Below are positions 5,370 to 6,338 of a stretch of DNA of 6,338 nucleotides, one piece after another (the first letter of the stretch is position 1; every line of letters begins with the position of its first letter). Made by a program: the position numbers and the translations under genes. Below the pieces are notes generated by a model. That model was not told where the DNA came from, ran no database searches, and saw nothing but the letters and a program-made list of their open reading frames with translations. The stretch is taken from assembly GCA_903930665.1 (NCBI GenBank), contig CAIYZI010000231.1, positions 1 to 6,338 of the forward strand, in the 5' to 3' direction. The stretch is from an uncultured beta proteobacterium (GTDB lineage Bacteria; Pseudomonadota; Gammaproteobacteria; Burkholderiales; Burkholderiaceae).

Positions 5370-6290
5370 TTACTTCAATTGATTGCCATCCCAAATAGAC
5401 TGCCTTAGTCGGTAATCCTCCAATCTAGCCTTTTTAATATCCTCGATAGTTTCGCCAAAGGAATCTGCCATGATCATTGCCTTGGTGAGGGCTGGGACAG
5501 TGGCAGAATCGGGCGCATCCTTCTTATATGCAATGAGAATTGTGTTTTGGCCATATGAATAGCCATCAATTCGCTCATAAGTAGAAAAATTAAAATCGAT
5601 CGGATACAGACCTACCAACCTAAGGCTTGCTACATCTAATTTATCTGTAATTTCTTTGTTTGCAATATTCATTGGCGATCCACTGCCAATAACCCCGCTA
5701 GTCGCGCCGAGCGTTGATGATCCAAGCGACTTTGCTAATGCGATTTCACCGACCGCACTGGCGACCCCAGCGATGACCCCGCCAATGTTGGAGTCATCTT
5801 TGGATTCATACTTCAAAGGCAGTTCTGCTGGGTTGCCTTGTTCAATTACAAGTGCTTTGAATTGAACTGAATTATTCTTAAGCTGAGTGGCAATCTCACT
5901 TGGATCGTATGATTTGAATTTTTGTAGAAAGCGTGGAATTTTGACCCCAAGAAATGAACATTCTTTGATGCCTTCTTTGCCAAGCGAATTTTTAACATCA
6001 TCAAGCAATTGGTCGGGCACTGAAAAACGTCCGACAGAGCGCAAAGAAAGGCACTTCAATTTCTGTTTTTGCGCAATGTACATTAAAGAGGTATTTGATT
6101 GTGCCTGATCCGGAATCCAAATTGTATCGGCCTTTATGACAATGACATGGGCGTTTTCGACATCAAATTCGGTGGGGTTTGCCTGCACCTCAAAAGAGAA
6201 GGCAAAGAATGTCACCAAGGCTAATTGAGCAATTTGAATTTTCAAAAGGGAAGCTCTTTTAGGTGCGATGTTGGTAAAGGTATGAAGCAT
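5370..6290 (-). CDS. Exported protein of unknown function
   Basis: I do not recognise this 306-aa protein. The N-terminus is a signal peptide: basic residues KR at 11-12 and K17, a hydrophobic core IQIAQLALVTFFAFSF (18-33) and a typical cleavage site VQA|N after residue 37. The mature part is mixed alpha/beta in appearance, with an early beta-like segment (AHVIVIKADTIWIP), two cysteines (C80, C111) that could form a disulfide, and a glycine-rich hydrophobic stretch at about 169-204 (IGGVIAGVASAVGEIALA) resembling a glycine-zipper, which in other envelope proteins inserts in or anchors to membranes. No lipobox cysteine follows the signal, so it is periplasmic or outer-membrane associated. ATG 6290 is the first possible start after an in-frame TAA, with no clear Shine-Dalgarno sequence. 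Its relation to the recombinase it converges on is unknown; it may be cargo or host sequence. Confidence 0.75.
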   Translation of the reverse strand: MLHTFTNIAPKRASLLKIQIAQLALVTFFAFSFEVQANPTEFDVENAHVIVIKADTIWIPDQAQSNTSLMYIAQKQKLKCLSLRSVGRFSVPDQLLDDVKNSLGKEGIKECSFLGVKIPRFLQKFKSYDPSEIATQLKNNSVQFKALVIEQGNPAELPLKYESKDDSNIGGVIAGVASAVGEIALAKSLGSSTLGATSGVIGSGSPMNIANKEITDKLDVASLRLVGLYPIDFNFSTYERIDGYSYGQNTILIAYKKDAPDSATVPALTKAMIMADSFGETIEDIKKARLEDYRLRQSIWDGNQLK

Positions 6291-6338
6291 TGAGGGTCTT
6301 ACAATTCCAAAGCTAATATTTATTTTTTAACGGAATAT

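Overview
The window looks like one end of an integrated mobile element in a moderately AT-rich proteobacterium. The tRNA gene encodes its own CCA, and the integrase/excisionase pair and gene styles would fit a betaproteobacterium, possibly a freshwater type such as Polynucleobacter. That taxonomic guess is inference only. A complete tRNA-Pro(GGG) gene at the left edge is followed 14 bp later by the stop codon of a tyrosine-recombinase gene that reads toward the tRNA, the usual arrangement for an element inserted in a tRNA 3' end. No second copy of the tRNA 3' end occurs in the window, so the other boundary must lie outside or be lost.

Layout from left to right: tRNA-Pro (+); an 11-bp tandem repeat inside the integrase 3' end; integrase (-) and a small excisionase-like gene (-) overlapping it by 124 bp; a small two-helix membrane protein (-) with its own candidate promoter and a leader stem-loop; then a two-gene DNA-segregation operon (-) made of a small helix-turn-helix protein and a ParM/PRTRC-D-like actin ATPase, preceded by a cluster of about eight 10-bp direct repeats that looks like its centromere/operator. 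Both genes of this operon carry a single in-frame stop codon near the 5' end (TAA and TGA), so the locus is either decaying or read through.

A roughly 480-bp stretch without an intact gene follows. It contains a 24-bp inverted repeat, a possible fragment of another decayed small gene, and then a good sigma70-like promoter on the + strand. The predicted transcript starts at a hairpin and continues through a chain of about nine short stem-loops (about 3953-4200) before reaching a second, unrelated tyrosine recombinase (+). This GC-richer, heavily self-complementary leader is not explained by a protein and is the best candidate for something undescribed. The last gene, tail-to-tail with the second recombinase (4-bp gap), encodes an exported protein of unknown function.

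Together the genes suggest a plasmid-like integrative element: int/xis for movement in and out of tRNA-Pro, a ParM-type cassette for stability while extrachromosomal, and a separate recombinase module with a structured RNA leader. No replication initiator, transfer gene or phage structural gene is visible here.
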